The notes beneath the pieces are model-generated. The model saw nothing but the letters and a program-made list of their open reading frames with translations. It did not search any database and had not been told where the DNA came from. 64,000 nucleotides of DNA from Paracoccus jeotgali (GTDB taxonomy: Bacteria > Pseudomonadota > Alphaproteobacteria > Rhodobacterales > Rhodobacteraceae), in contig NZ_CP025583.1 of NCBI RefSeq assembly GCF_002865605.1, positions 2,026,501-2,090,500 on the forward strand, written 5' to 3'. Shown piece after piece: positions 9,525 through 19,051 of this stretch. Numbering within the stretch: the first letter of the stretch is position 1; the number at the start of each line of letters is the position of its first letter. The translations under genes were made by a program, and so were the position numbers.

Positions 9525-9624
9525 AGAGGCTTCTCCTCTGCTGCGATAAACCGGGTCTTAACCCCATTTGGTTTAGAAACCGTTTCGAGCCGCAGATTTT
9601 CCGCGGCGGGATCAGGGGGAAAGT
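9525..9624. promoter_or_regulatory. flgB/fliI divergent promoter region with candidate CtrA half-site
   Basis: The 100 bases between flgB and fliI are notably AT-richer than the flanks. They contain TTAACC at 9558-9563, matching the TTAACC-type half-site reported for CtrA in Rhodobacteraceae, and a perfect inverted repeat GGTTTAGAAACC at 9570-9581. Both are seen directly. That CtrA, or any named factor, binds here is inference. No full TTAA-N7-TTAA site is present. Confidence 0.4.
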
Positions 9625-10950
9625 TTGGATAGCATCGCATCAATCGCACGGCGGATCGAAACCCTGCGGCCCACACGTCATTTCGGGCGCGTGGCCGAGA
9701 TCCGGGCCGGGCTGGTCCGGGTCAGCGGGCTGAACACCCATGCCAGCATCGGCGACCGCGTGCTGCTGTCGGCGCCACGCAACCTGACAGGAGAGATCGT
9801 GGCGCTTGGGCCGCAGACCGCTGATATCGTGGCAGAATCGGCCGTCGACGGTCTCGCCATCGGGGCCGAGGTCGAGCTGCTGTTCGCGCCGCGTCTGGCG
9901 CCCTGCGCGGCTTGGATCGGGCGCATCGTCGACCCCTTCGGGCGGCCGCTGGACGGGCTGCCCCTGCCCCATGGCGGGGCCGAGCGCAGCTTTACGGCAC
10001 CCGCCCCGCCCGCCGTCACGCGGCGACGGCTGGGGCAGCGGCTGGATACGGGGCTTGCGGTCTTCGACACGCTGCTGCCCATCGTGCGGGGGCAGCGAAT
10101 CGGTCTTTTTGCCGGGTCAGGGGTCGGCAAATCGACGCTGCTGTCAAAGCTGTCGCGGGGGGTCGAGGCGGATCTAGTCGTCATCGCGCTGATCGGCGAA
10201 CGCGGGCGCGAGCTGCGGGAGTTCGTCGAAAACGTCCTTGGCCCCGAAGGCATGGCGCGCGCCATTGTCGTCGCTGCGACCTCGGACCAGTCGCCGCTGA
10301 TTCGCCGTCGCTGCGCCTGGGCCGCCATGGCGGTGGCCGAGCATTTTCGCGACAACGGCCAGCATGTCCTGTTTCTGGCCGATTCGATCACCCGCTTTGC
10401 CGAAGCGCATCGCGAGATCGCGCTGACCGGCGGCGAAAGCGCCTCGGATCGCGGCTTTCCGCCCTCGACCTCGCATCTGATCATGTCGCTGGCCGAGCGC
10501 GCCGGGCCCGGCCCCGAGGGCGCGGGCGATATCACCGGGATCTTCAGCGTTCTGGTGGCGGGATCGGATATGGACGAGCCGATTGCCGATATTCTGCGCG
10601 GCGTGCTGGACGGTCACGTTGTTCTGGACCGCGCCATCGCCGAACGCGGGCGCTTTCCGGCAGTGGATGTGCTACGCTCGGTCTCACGTTCGCTGCCGCA
10701 GGCGGCGAGTGCTGCGGAAAATGCGCTGATCGGACGCGCGCGGGCGGCCCTTGGCAGCTATGCCGAGTCGGAATTGATGATCAAGGCGGGTCTCTATGCG
10801 ACAGGCAGCGACCCGCAACTGGACGAGGCGGTGCGGCTTTACCCGGCGCTCGATGCCTTTGTCGCGCAGGACAGCCCGCAGGGCGCAAGCGCCAGCTTTG
10901 CGATGCTGACGCAGGCCCTGCGCGGGCATCGGCCGGCGGCGGTACGGTGA
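9625..10950 (+). CDS. fliI: flagellum-specific ATPase FliI
   Basis: FliI is the hexameric ATPase that powers export through the flagellar type III apparatus. The 441-residue protein has an N-terminal beta-barrel region, Walker A GSGVGKST at residues 164-171, ALIGERGREL, a Walker B region LFLADSITRFAEA, and the segment SVLVAGSDMDEPIADILRG typical of FliI and related type III ATPases. The start is a TTG at 9625 preceded by a GGGGGAAAG ribosome binding site. No other export gene follows it; the next gene is a Crp/Fnr regulator. Confidence 0.96.
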   Translation: MDSIASIARRIETLRPTRHFGRVAEIRAGLVRVSGLNTHASIGDRVLLSAPRNLTGEIVALGPQTADIVAESAVDGLAIGAEVELLFAPRLAPCAAWIGRIVDPFGRPLDGLPLPHGGAERSFTAPAPPAVTRRRLGQRLDTGLAVFDTLLPIVRGQRIGLFAGSGVGKSTLLSKLSRGVEADLVVIALIGERGRELREFVENVLGPEGMARAIVVAATSDQSPLIRRRCAWAAMAVAEHFRDNGQHVLFLADSITRFAEAHREIALTGGESASDRGFPPSTSHLIMSLAERAGPGPEGAGDITGIFSVLVAGSDMDEPIADILRGVLDGHVVLDRAIAERGRFPAVDVLRSVSRSLPQAASAAENALIGRARAALGSYAESELMIKAGLYATGSDPQLDEAVRLYPALDAFVAQDSPQGASASFAMLTQALRGHRPAAVR

Positions 10951-10967
10951 GGCGGTCACGGAACCAA

Positions 10968-10992
10968 CGCCGCTGCCGGAGGTTGAGCGGCG
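10968..10992 (+). terminator. hairpin after fliI
   Basis: A perfect 7-bp stem (CGCCGCT at 10968-10974, AGCGGCG at 10986-10992) with an 11-base loop lies 18 bases after the fliI stop. It is followed by ATATCTTCC, which is only weakly T-rich, so termination is possible but unproven. Confidence 0.35.
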
Positions 10993-11048
10993 ATATCTTC
11001 CAAAGCCCCGGACCAGGGTGACTTTTCATTCCACTTCAAGGAATTGCC

Positions 11049-11777
11049 GTGGCTTTGTCCGAATTCTTCATCCGCTATCTGGAATGTCGTGACGCGCTGA
11101 GTGCGGCCGAACGAAACCGTCTGCTCTCGCTGCCGACGCGCCGCGTGCGGTTCGACAGCGGCGGCGTCATCGTCGCGCAAGAGGCGCTGGTGACGGAAAG
11201 CTGCCTGATGATCGCGGGCATGTCGGCGCGCGTCCACAACCTGCTCAGCAACCGCGACCGGGTCATCACGGCGCTGCATGTGCCGGGGGATTTCGTCGAT
11301 CTGCACGGCTTCGTGCTGGCGGGGCTGGAGCATTGCGTCGTGGCGCAGGGCCCGGCCGAGGTCGAGTTCGTCTCCCATGACGTGCTGCGCGAGCTGACCC
11401 GCGAATGGCCGCATCTGACCCGGCTGTTATGGATGTCGACCGCCATCGACGCGGCGATCCACCGGCAATGGCTGGTCGCGGCAGCCTCGCTGCGGTCGAG
11501 CGCGCATCTGGCCCATCTGCTGTGCGAGATCTATGTCCGGCTGCGCTCGGTCGGGGCGGCGCGCGATCTGAGTTTTGCGCTGCCGCTTTTGCAGCGCGAT
11601 CTGGCCTGCATCCTTGGCTATTCGCCCATCCACATCAACCGCGCCGTGCGCGATCTGCGCGAGCGGGGGCTGCTGCGCTGGTCGGGGGCCGAGATCCGGA
11701 TTCTCGACTGGGACCGGCTGAGCACGCTGGCGCGGTTCGATTCAGCCTATCTGGATCTGAACAAGCTGCACCGATAG
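11049..11777 (+). CDS. Crp/Fnr family transcriptional regulator
   Basis: This is a 242-residue transcription factor with an N-terminal cyclic-nucleotide-binding-type beta-roll (about residues 30-130) and a C-terminal winged helix (about 150-225). The recognition region is LACILGYSPIHINRAVRDLR. Its few cysteines do not form the N-terminal cluster of oxygen-sensing FNR, so it is not expected to carry an Fe-S cluster. cAMP contacts are not obvious either, so the ligand is unknown. The start is GTG at 11049 with an AAGGAA site upstream. It stands alone, between fliI and two cell-wall genes on the other strand. Confidence 0.88.
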   Translation: MALSEFFIRYLECRDALSAAERNRLLSLPTRRVRFDSGGVIVAQEALVTESCLMIAGMSARVHNLLSNRDRVITALHVPGDFVDLHGFVLAGLEHCVVAQGPAEVEFVSHDVLRELTREWPHLTRLLWMSTAIDAAIHRQWLVAAASLRSSAHLAHLLCEIYVRLRSVGAARDLSFALPLLQRDLACILGYSPIHINRAVRDLRERGLLRWSGAEIRILDWDRLSTLARFDSAYLDLNKLHR

Positions 11778-11785
11778 ACGGTGCG

Positions 11786-12595
11786 TCATTCGCAGATGCG
11801 CCAGCCGCCCTTGCGCGCGGCGCTGTCGAAATGCAGGTGCGTGTCATGCGCCGCGTTCGATCCCGGTCCCAGAACCGTGGTGAAATAGAGGCAGGCGCCA
11901 TGGCGCACCGCTTTTTGAAACGCTTCCGCCATGCTGCCCTCGGCCTCGCGGGACGCGATGTCGATCCGGCTGCCATCGCTGAAACCGAAGCCCGTGATGT
12001 CGATGGCCGCGCCTGTGGCGTGTTCAGATAGTTTCGCGCTGCCGTCGCCGACCCGCTCGCGGCATTGATAGCCGGGGCCGGTCGCGATTCGCTCGACCCT
12101 CGGCGCGCCGGGCAGGGCCGCGGCGGCGGGCGCAACTTCTCGGCGCAGCCAGAGCGCGAGGCGCAGGGCGGTCTGGCAGGTCGTGACGGGTGCACCGTCG
12201 ACGGCCACGCCTGCGCCAAGATCGGTCAGCAGGACCGGCCGCACGATGCCGCAGGCCGGGTCAGTGTCAGAGGCGATCGGCGGTTGCGGCTGGAAGCGGA
12301 CGCCGAGCGCGTGAAGGGCTAGGCGGCAGACTGCGAACTCCGCCTGCGCGAGGGCTGGTGGCATTGGCGGTGTCGCGGGTTCCGGTGCTGCGGCCTCTAC
12401 CACAGCGGCGGGACTGTCTGCCGGTTGAACCGCCGAGTTTGCAACCTCGGGACGGGCGAGCGGGCGAGCGGCTAGCCCCGACGTCGCCTTCTGCTCTGCC
12501 CGAGGCGGTCGCGCGGGCTCACCGACCTCTTGCGCCCAAACCGCCACGTTCACCCCCAGTGCGCCCAGCAGCACCGTCAGCGCCAGTCGCGCCAC
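11786..12595 (-). CDS. extensin-like family protein
   Basis: This is a 269-residue exported protein with a signal peptide (about residues 1-21), a Pro/Ala-rich linker (about 25-95) and a C-terminal extensin-like domain. The domain has Cys residues near VCRLALHALG and ACGIVRPV. It also has SEHATGAAIDITGF and DTHLHFD, a His/Asp pattern reminiscent of zinc LAS peptidases. A cell-wall role is inferred from this pattern and from the L,D-transpeptidase gene directly upstream: its GTG start lies three bases from that gene's stop. The enzymatic activity of the family is not established. Confidence 0.85.
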   Translation of the reverse strand: MARLALTVLLGALGVNVAVWAQEVGEPARPPRAEQKATSGLAARPLARPEVANSAVQPADSPAAVVEAAAPEPATPPMPPALAQAEFAVCRLALHALGVRFQPQPPIASDTDPACGIVRPVLLTDLGAGVAVDGAPVTTCQTALRLALWLRREVAPAAAALPGAPRVERIATGPGYQCRERVGDGSAKLSEHATGAAIDITGFGFSDGSRIDIASREAEGSMAEAFQKAVRHGACLYFTTVLGPGSNAAHDTHLHFDSAARKGGWRICE

Positions 12596-12598
12596 CGG

Positions 12599-13879
12599 TC
12601 AGCGTCCGTGGTTGATCTGCGGCCGCGAGGTGGCGTTGGCCGCAGGGGTGGGCTGAGTTGCCGCCGGTTCCGGCTCGACCGCCACCACCGGCAGGTCCGT
12701 CGCCTGCTCGACCGCCGCTGCCAGCGGGTCGGTCGGGCCGCCCGTCAGCCCCACCGGGCGCGGCAGGGGCGCACGCGTGGCGGTCAGCGTCAGCGACCCC
12801 CGGTCCGCCGTGCCTGCCGCCTGACCGGCGATCGGGGCGGGGGATGTCTCGCCCATCACGCTGGCGATGGACTGGTCCTTTTCCAGAAACTCGACCGAGG
12901 TCTCGCCCGGCTGCACCATATGCGCCAGTTCCTCGGCATCCCAATTCGTCAGCCGCACGCAGCCATGCGATTCGCTGACGAAGAGGCGCGAGGGCGTGGG
13001 CGTCCCGTGCAGCCCATAGGTGGGCTTGCTGAGCGCGATCCACACCGTCCCCACCGGCCCATTCGGGCCGGGCGGCAGGGTCAGAACCGATTTATTCTCG
13101 CCCTGGGTGAAATTGATCGAGGGGTTATAGGTATATTCCGGGTTCATCGCGACGGTGCGGACCTTGTGCGTCCCGCTGGGCGACGGGGTCTGCGCCGAGC
13201 CGATGGTCGCCGGATAATTCACCACCATGTGACCGCTCGCGTCAAAGCCCGCGACGCGGTTGGTGGCCTTTTCGACCAGAATCCGCGTCACGCGGCCGGT
13301 CAACGGCTTGGCGGGCGCGATCACGGTGATGGTGACGCCCTCGGCCAGTTCGACGCCGGGGTTCAGCGCGGCGAGGAAGCGTTCGTCCATGTGGAACCGC
13401 TCGCCCAGCTTTTCGGCGATGCTGGTGTAACCCAGCGTCGTCATATTGGCCTTTTCCACGTAATCCGACGGAATATGCGTGGTCAGATTCGCGGCATCCT
13501 CGGCGGTGACGGTGTATTCGACCGTCATCGCACGCCCGGCATGGGCCTGCAGCGCCTGCCAGACCTGCATGTCCATCTCGCCATCGGCGGGCAGACCGCT
13601 GCGCCGCTCGAAGGCGGCGATGGCGCTGCGGCTCATCCCGCCCGCGATCCCGTCGATCACGCCTGGCGAGATGCCCGAGCGATCCAGCATGATCTGCACC
13701 TTGGCGGTCAGCGCGGATTGCCCCGACGGCAGCGGCCCGCCGGAATAGTCCGCCGTTTCAATCGCCTCGGCGGTGATCGGCGCGGCCTGTGCCGGCCGAG
13801 GTGCGCCAAGGGCCATGGCGGCCACCAGCAGCAGGACCAGCAGCGCCCGGGGGGCAGGTCGAGAGGTGGCGGTCATCAT
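12599..13879 (-). CDS. L,D-transpeptidase with peptidoglycan-binding domain
   Basis: This is a periplasmic YkuD-type enzyme that cross-links peptidoglycan or anchors proteins to it. The order is: signal peptide (to about residue 32), a peptidoglycan-binding helical domain (RSAIAAFERRSGLPADGEMD), then the YkuD domain with SESHGCVRLTNWDAEEL holding the catalytic His-Gly-Cys-Arg. A Pro/Ala-rich tail of about 80 residues follows. I chose the ATG at 13879 because AGGAG lies just upstream; an in-frame start at 13924 would add a charged stretch before the signal peptide. It is followed within three bases by the extensin-like gene. Confidence 0.92.
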   Translation of the reverse strand: MMTATSRPAPRALLVLLLVAAMALGAPRPAQAAPITAEAIETADYSGGPLPSGQSALTAKVQIMLDRSGISPGVIDGIAGGMSRSAIAAFERRSGLPADGEMDMQVWQALQAHAGRAMTVEYTVTAEDAANLTTHIPSDYVEKANMTTLGYTSIAEKLGERFHMDERFLAALNPGVELAEGVTITVIAPAKPLTGRVTRILVEKATNRVAGFDASGHMVVNYPATIGSAQTPSPSGTHKVRTVAMNPEYTYNPSINFTQGENKSVLTLPPGPNGPVGTVWIALSKPTYGLHGTPTPSRLFVSESHGCVRLTNWDAEELAHMVQPGETSVEFLEKDQSIASVMGETSPAPIAGQAAGTADRGSLTLTATRAPLPRPVGLTGGPTDPLAAAVEQATDLPVVAVEPEPAATQPTPAANATSRPQINHGR

Positions 13880-13930
13880 CAGGGCTCCTGCGGGTGAATG
13901 GCGTCTGTCACGGCGTTGGCCCAAGCCCGC

Positions 13931-14683
13931 TCAAGGCGCAAGAGCGAAGCGGTGCCCCGGCGGATAAACTCTGCGCGAATAGGACAGCGCCCGCCCGGCG
14001 GTCCAGACCGTGCGTTCGACCGCCAGCACCGGCTGGTCGCGCTCGGCCGACAGCGCCTCGGCCGATTCGCTGTTCAGCCGCGCGGCCAGAACCTCGATCC
14101 GGGTCGAGACATGGGTCAGCCGGCGGATCATCCATTCCAGCGGCTCGGCCTGGCTCAGCATCTCGTCGGTCAGCCGCAGGCCCGGCAGTTGCGGCAGATA
14201 GCCGGTCATGAAGCAATAGGGCGCGTCATTGGCCAGCGCCTGCGCCGCATAGCGGGTCAGCGGCTGCGCGGGCGGCAGGTGCATCTGCGTGGCCACCGCC
14301 TCGGGCGCGGGGACGACGCGCTGGCTTAGCAGGCGATAGCCAAAGCGGGCGCCGGTGCGCTCGACCTCTTCGCGCATGGTGGTCAGCTTGTGGCAGCCAT
14401 CGCTCAGCGCATGGTCCGCGACCCGCGTGCCGACGCGCCGGCGGCGATGCACGATGCCGTCGCCGGCCAGCGCATTCAGCGCCCGGTTCACGGTCGAACG
14501 CGCGCAGCCCAGCCGTTCGGCCAGCTGGTTCTCGGTCGGGATCAACTGGCCGGGCCGCCACTCGCCGCTGCGGATGCGGCGCAGGATCTCGGACTGCACT
14601 GCCTGCCATGTCAGACGGCCCTGCTCGCCCGTGGGGCGCAGATCGGTCTCTGTCGTCCAGGAACCAGACCGTTCTATCAGCAT
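13931..14683 (-). CDS. GntR family regulator with UTRA ligand domain
   Basis: This is a HutC-subfamily repressor. The N-terminal winged helix is seen as RIRSGEWRPGQLIPTENQLA and LGCARSTVNRALNALAGDGI. The C-terminal UTRA effector domain runs from about residue 100 to the end. I place the start at ATG 14683 with CGGAG about 12 bases upstream; an alternative ATG at 14779 would add 32 residues. Two GANTC sites (14694-14698 and 14702-14706) sit just upstream of the chosen start. The effector is unknown and no obvious catabolic operon is adjacent. Confidence 0.82.
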   Translation of the reverse strand: MLIERSGSWTTETDLRPTGEQGRLTWQAVQSEILRRIRSGEWRPGQLIPTENQLAERLGCARSTVNRALNALAGDGIVHRRRRVGTRVADHALSDGCHKLTTMREEVERTGARFGYRLLSQRVVPAPEAVATQMHLPPAQPLTRYAAQALANDAPYCFMTGYLPQLPGLRLTDEMLSQAEPLEWMIRRLTHVSTRIEVLAARLNSESAEALSAERDQPVLAVERTVWTAGRALSYSRRVYPPGHRFALAP

Positions 14684-14906
14684 GGCGCGATGAGACTCCG
14701 TGATTCGGGGCAGGGAGGAAAGCGCGAAAGGTAAGCCATTCTGTCCGAAGCTCCAGTGGTGCCGTTGCGTCTCTCTCAATCATCGGGGTGGTAACTGAAC
14801 TAGATCGTATGGATTAACACGGAAAGCCAGCCTTGCGTTGCCTAATCGACCCGCAGGCGGCAAACAGGCGCCGATCCACCGCCCGCCAGCGACCACAGGA
14901 CCGCCC

Positions 14907-15555
14907 ATGCCAGACGCCCTTCCCAGCCCCCTGCCCGACTTCACGTTGGAGATCGCCGCGCAGCAGGCCGGCGCGTTCCGCATTGCGGGCGTGGACGAGG
15001 TCGGCCGCGGGCCGCTGGCGGGGCCGGTGACGGCGGCGGCGGTGGTGCTGCGCGCGGGCCATGTGCCGCAGGGCGTGAACGATTCGAAAAAGCTGACCGC
15101 CCGCCAACGGCACGCCGCCGCGGCCGAGATCCGCGCCTGCGCCGATTACGCGGTCGTCCATGTCTGGCCGGCCGAGATCGACCGGCTGAACATCCTGCGC
15201 GCCTCGCATCTGGCCATGTGCCGGGCGCTGGCGCAGCTGCACCGGCCCGCCGATTTCGCGCTGATCGACGGGCATATGCTGCCGCAGGGCCTGACGGTGT
15301 CGGGGCAGGCGGTGATCCGCGGCGATGCGCGGTCCGTCAGCATCGCGGCGGCCTCGATTCTGGCCAAGACCGCGCGCGACAGGCTGATGGTGGATTTGGC
15401 GCAACAGTTTCCCGGCTATGGCTGGGAGAGCAATGCCGGCTATCCGACGCAGGCCCATCGCCGGGCGCTGGTCGAGTTGGGGGTGACCCCATATCATCGG
15501 CGTTCCTTCGCGCCTGTCCACAACATGTTGTGTAAAGCCACAAGCGCAACCGGTT

Positions 15556-15557
<2 letters not shown>
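14907..15557 (+). CDS. rnhB: ribonuclease HII
   Basis: RNase HII removes ribonucleotides from RNA-DNA hybrids, including single ribonucleotides misincorporated into DNA. The 216-residue protein contains GVDEVGRGPLAGPV with the first catalytic Asp-Glu, NDSKKLTARQR, FALIDGHMLPQ and SIAAASILAKTARD, all standard. The start at 14907 gives normal length; an upstream alternative at 14838 would add 23 atypical residues. It lies 90 bases upstream of ccrM on the same strand, a neighbour pair common in Rhodobacteraceae. Confidence 0.96.
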
Positions 15558-16760
<1,203 letters not shown>

Positions 16761-16820
16761 TGTGACACGAATTTCCTTCGCCATGTCCGGCAGCCAGGCT
16801 CGTTCGGCGCGGACACACTT

Positions 16821-16852
16821 GCCCTGCCGTCTTGCGATGGCAGGGCCTTTTC
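16821..16852 (+). terminator. rho-independent terminator after ccrM
   Basis: A perfect 8-bp stem (GCCCTGCC at 16821-16828, GGCAGGGC at 16839-16846) with a 10-base loop is followed by CTTTTC. It lies 60 bases after the ccrM stop and ends a few bases before the 3' end of the convergent alkB-like gene. Confidence 0.75.
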
Positions 16853-16858
16853 ACATCG

Positions 16859-17974
16859 CTACAGCGCCCCGCGCGGCATCGGCAGCTCGCCCCGGTCATA
16901 GGGCCGCCAGTCGCCGATATCGGAATAGAACTGCCGCCGCCACGCCCGCACGCGCGGGTTCATCCGCCGCCGCCACAGGGGCGGGATCATGGCCAGAAAG
17001 GTCATGCCAGGATAGCCGAAGGGCAGTTGCGGGGCCTCGGTCTCGGGATAGGTCTGCAACAGCGGAAAGCGCCGGTCGGGCTTGTAATGGTGGTCGGAAT
17101 GGCGCTGCAGGTTGATCAGCAGCCAGTTCGAGACCTTGTGCGAGGCGTTCCAGCTATGCCGTGGCAGGACGTGTTCGTACCGCCCCTCGCCCAGATGACG
17201 GCGGGTCAGGCCGTAATGCTCGACGTAATTCGTCAGTTCAAGCTGCCAGATCGCGACGAAGGCCTGCCACAGAAACAGCAGCAGGCCCTGCCATCCCCCC
17301 AGCAGCAGCGCCAGCGCCAGCATTGCCAGTTGCAGCAGCCCGTACTTCCAGAACGGGTTGCGCCGGTCCCAGACCGGACGCCGGGCGCGGGCCAGCAGGT
17401 TGCGCTCGGCCTGCCAGGCGCTGCGCGGGCCGTGGCGCAGGACGCGCCAGAAAAAGCGGTGGAAGCCTTCGTTATACCGCGCCGAAACCGCGTCGCGGGG
17501 GGTGCCGACCCAGGCGTGATGAACCAGCAGATGCTCGGTCCGGAAATGGGAATAGAGCGTGCTGGCCAGCAGCAGATCGCCCAGAAACCGCTCCCATTTC
17601 GGGCGCTGGTGCAGCAGTTCATGGGCGTAGACCATGCCGATGGTGCCGCTGGCCACGCCGATGCCAAAGAACAGCCCCAGCTTTTCCCAGCCGCCAAGGC
17701 CCGAGCGGGTGGCGTAGAAGATCGCGCCGAAGATCAGCGCCAACTGCACCGGGCACCAGATCACGGTGACGGCGCGATACCAGAACAGATCGGCAGGCGC
17801 CTCGGTGTCGGGGTTGTCGAGGTTCAGCCCCAGCACCACATCCAGCCCGGTGACCAGATACCACGCATAAAGCGGCATCAGCGCCCACCACCAGCCGCCC
17901 CATGCCGCAGCCAGCACCGCCAGCGGCACCAGCCCCAGCGACATCCAGAACGGCATGGCGTGACGAAAGCTCAT
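16859..17974 (-). CDS. alkB: AlkB-like membrane di-iron hydroxylase (alkane 1-monooxygenase)
   Basis: This is an integral-membrane di-iron enzyme of the alkane hydroxylase/desaturase superfamily. The 371 residues include several membrane helices and all the expected histidine motifs: HELLH at 118-122, EHLLVHH at 147-153, NYVEHYG at 249-255 and LQRHSDHH at 289-296. The last two are specific to AlkB rather than to desaturases. Substrate is unknown; medium-chain alkanes or related hydrophobic compounds are the family norm. No rubredoxin or rubredoxin reductase gene is adjacent, so its electron donor must be encoded elsewhere. It ends near the ccrM terminator. Confidence 0.88.
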   Translation of the reverse strand: MSFRHAMPFWMSLGLVPLAVLAAAWGGWWWALMPLYAWYLVTGLDVVLGLNLDNPDTEAPADLFWYRAVTVIWCPVQLALIFGAIFYATRSGLGGWEKLGLFFGIGVASGTIGMVYAHELLHQRPKWERFLGDLLLASTLYSHFRTEHLLVHHAWVGTPRDAVSARYNEGFHRFFWRVLRHGPRSAWQAERNLLARARRPVWDRRNPFWKYGLLQLAMLALALLLGGWQGLLLFLWQAFVAIWQLELTNYVEHYGLTRRHLGEGRYEHVLPRHSWNASHKVSNWLLINLQRHSDHHYKPDRRFPLLQTYPETEAPQLPFGYPGMTFLAMIPPLWRRRMNPRVRAWRRQFYSDIGDWRPYDRGELPMPRGAL

Positions 17975-18038
17975 GCCGCCTTATAGACGCGGTTTCGCGG
18001 CAACGGAACTGCGGCGAGACGCCCTGCCCGCGTCCGCG

Positions 18039-18905
18039 TCAGGCCCGCACCAGCCGGTCATAGCCTTCCGCGATCTGGCGGGTGATCTGGCCCACCTGAT
18101 AGTCATGCGGGCCGATCTGCCCGACCGGCGTGACCTCGGCCGCCGATCCGGTCAGCCAGCATTCGCTGAACCCGGCCAGTTCGTCCGGACGGATGCGGCG
18201 TTCATGGACGTTGAAGCCCATCTCGACCGCCATCCGGATCACGCTCTGACGGGTGATGCCGTTCAGGAAACGGTCGGCCAGCGGGGTGTGGATCTCGCCA
18301 TCCTTGACGAAAAAGATGTTCGCGCCGGTGGCTTCTGCGACATAGCCCTCCCAGTCGTAGAACAGCGCGTCCGAGCATCCCTTGGCCTCGGCCGCGTGCT
18401 TGGACATGGTGCAGATCATGTAGAGGCCGGCGGCCTTGGCGGCGGCGGGGATGGTTTCGGGGTCCGGACGCTTCCAGCGGCTGATGTCCAGCTTGGCGCC
18501 CTGCCATTTCGCGTCGCCGTAATAGCTGCCCCAGGCCCAGGCGGCGATGGCGACCCGGATCGGGTTGCGTGCCGATGAGACCCCCATATCCGGCCCCGCG
18601 CCGCGAAACGCCACCGCGCGCAGATAGGCGTCGGTCAGCCCGTTCACCTGCAAAAGCTCGGCCTTGGCTGCGTCCAGTTCCTCGGCCGACCACGGCACCG
18701 GCATGTCCAGCAGCCGCCCCGATTCGATCAGCCGCAGCGAGTGTTCATGGCCCTTGAAGATCTTGCCGCCATAGCAACGCTCGCCCTCGAACACCGACGA
18801 GGCGTAATGCAGCGCGTGGGTCAGGACGTGGACCTGCGCATCGCGCCAATCCACCATCTCGCCGTCCATCCAGATCTTGCCGTCCCGCTGATCGAAATTC
18901 GCCAT
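18039..18905 (-). CDS. ilvE: branched-chain amino acid aminotransferase
   Basis: This is a PLP-dependent fold-type IV transaminase for the last step of valine, leucine and isoleucine synthesis or the first step of their breakdown. The 288-residue protein has HYASSVFEGERCYGGKIF near the N-terminus, then EGYVAEATGANIFFVKDGEI and FLNGITRQSVIRMA, which are typical of IlvE. It diverges from a MarR-type regulator across 146 bases, so that regulator might control it; this is inference from position only. Confidence 0.94.
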   Translation of the reverse strand: MANFDQRDGKIWMDGEMVDWRDAQVHVLTHALHYASSVFEGERCYGGKIFKGHEHSLRLIESGRLLDMPVPWSAEELDAAKAELLQVNGLTDAYLRAVAFRGAGPDMGVSSARNPIRVAIAAWAWGSYYGDAKWQGAKLDISRWKRPDPETIPAAAKAAGLYMICTMSKHAAEAKGCSDALFYDWEGYVAEATGANIFFVKDGEIHTPLADRFLNGITRQSVIRMAVEMGFNVHERRIRPDELAGFSECWLTGSAAEVTPVGQIGPHDYQVGQITRQIAEGYDRLVRA

Positions 18906-18988
18906 CGTCCTGCCCCTTGAGCCATACGTTTTGTTGCGCCCTGACCTGATCTAATGGTCTTTAATTGCGCGATACCGTCGATTCGCTA

Positions 18989-19016
18989 ACTTTTCATCCT
19001 TGGAAAGTCAACAAGG
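18989..19016. promoter_or_regulatory. overlapping inverted repeats between ilvE and marR
   Basis: Two short perfect inverted repeats overlap in the divergent intergenic region: ACTTT (18989-18993) with AAAGT (19004-19008), and CCTTG (18998-19002) with CAAGG (19012-19016). MarR proteins bind palindromes of about this size, often in their own promoter. A GANTC site (18980-18984) lies next to it. The role is inferred only. Confidence 0.35.
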
Positions 19017-19051
19017 CTGACGTAAAAAGAGACCGCAATGACGGAGGCCCC

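Noticed and set aside
11049..11777. Oxygen-sensing FNR
   Set aside because: The N-terminal Fe-S cysteine cluster is missing, so only the Crp/Fnr superfamily is claimed.
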